A stretch of DNA of 9,563 bases. Origin: Myxococcaceae bacterium (GTDB lineage Bacteria; Myxococcota; Myxococcia; Myxococcales; Myxococcaceae). Below are positions 9,534-9,563 of the stretch, one piece after another. Within the stretch, counting starts at the first letter, position 1; each line of letters begins with the position of its first letter. Where the stretch lies: positions 1 through 9,563 of the forward strand of contig JAGSPQ010000054.1 of assembly GCA_018262385.1 (NCBI GenBank), given 5' to 3'. The notes under the pieces were generated by a model. The model searched no databases and was not told the DNA's origin. It worked only from the letters and a program-made list of their open reading frames with translations. The position numbers were made by a program, and so were the translations under genes.

Positions 9534-9558
9534 GGCGCGCGGGTATGGTCCGCGCGCC
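9534..9558. repeat. Perfect 9-bp GC inverted repeat with a TATGGT loop
   Basis: GGCGCGCGG at 9534-9542 and CCGCGCGCC at 9550-9558 are exact reverse complements around the 7-nt loop GTATGGT. The repeat starts 6 nt after the M23 stop and ends directly before an ATG at 9559. It could form an RNA hairpin, but no T-tract follows, so it is not a classical intrinsic terminator. TATGGT (9544-9549) is also a plausible -10 hexamer for the next gene, which would put the box inside the palindrome. Confidence 0.75.
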
Positions 9559-9563
9559 ATGAG
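9559..9563 (+). CDS. Probable first codons of the next gene (3'-truncated by the window)
   Basis: An ATG at 9559 lies 9 nt after the TATGGT hexamer, repeating the arrangement seen before the ATG at 1342. Only five bases are inside the window, so no product can be named, and the start itself is uncertain. Confidence 0.3.

Overview
The window is GC-rich, with strong G/C bias at third codon positions, and reads entirely rightward. It is almost fully coding. The high-GC codon use, the set of genes (PrkA / DUF444 / SpoVR, an orphan peptide-binding lipoprotein, a MepM/Csd3-like peptidase, a repeat-bearing papain-like protein) and the promoter-like hexamers lying directly before several ATGs suggest a myxobacterium or related Myxococcota. 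This is an inference from composition and gene content; no rRNA or other marker is present.

Layout. (1) Positions 1-1303 hold the 3' part of a gene that enters from the left edge. It begins with a 21-bp in-frame tandem repeat encoding SVGLRDG heptads, followed by a helical region and a C-terminal domain with the spacing of a papain-like/C39-like cysteine peptidase (Gln, Cys, His, Asp). (2) Positions 1342-3012 encode a family-5 (Opp/Dpp-type) solute-binding lipoprotein with no permease or ATPase genes beside it. (3) Positions 3013-3157 are the longest intergenic gap, with a candidate sigma-70-type promoter. (4) Positions 3158-8346 are a compact four-gene operon: PrkA (AAA+ serine kinase/ATPase), a DUF444/YhbH protein with a von Willebrand A-type MIDAS, SpoVR, and a small protein of unknown function. 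The junctions are +2, -1 and +1 nt. (5) Positions 8373-9527 encode an M23 zinc endopeptidase of the MepM/Csd3 type. (6) Just after it, a perfect 9-bp inverted repeat with a TATGGT hexamer in its loop lies directly before an ATG at 9559, which probably starts the next gene.

How the parts fit. PrkA, DUF444 and SpoVR form a widely conserved stationary-phase/starvation/sporulation module (yeaG-yeaH plus ycgB in E. coli; prkA, yhbH and spoVR in B. subtilis). Here all three are translationally coupled, and the unknown 172-aa protein is placed as a likely fourth partner. It is the best candidate in the window for an undescribed component. The M23 peptidase could act in cell-wall remodelling during the same response, but promoter-like sequence separates it from the operon, so that link is only suggested by position. 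No mobile elements, CRISPR arrays, tRNAs or rRNAs were seen.
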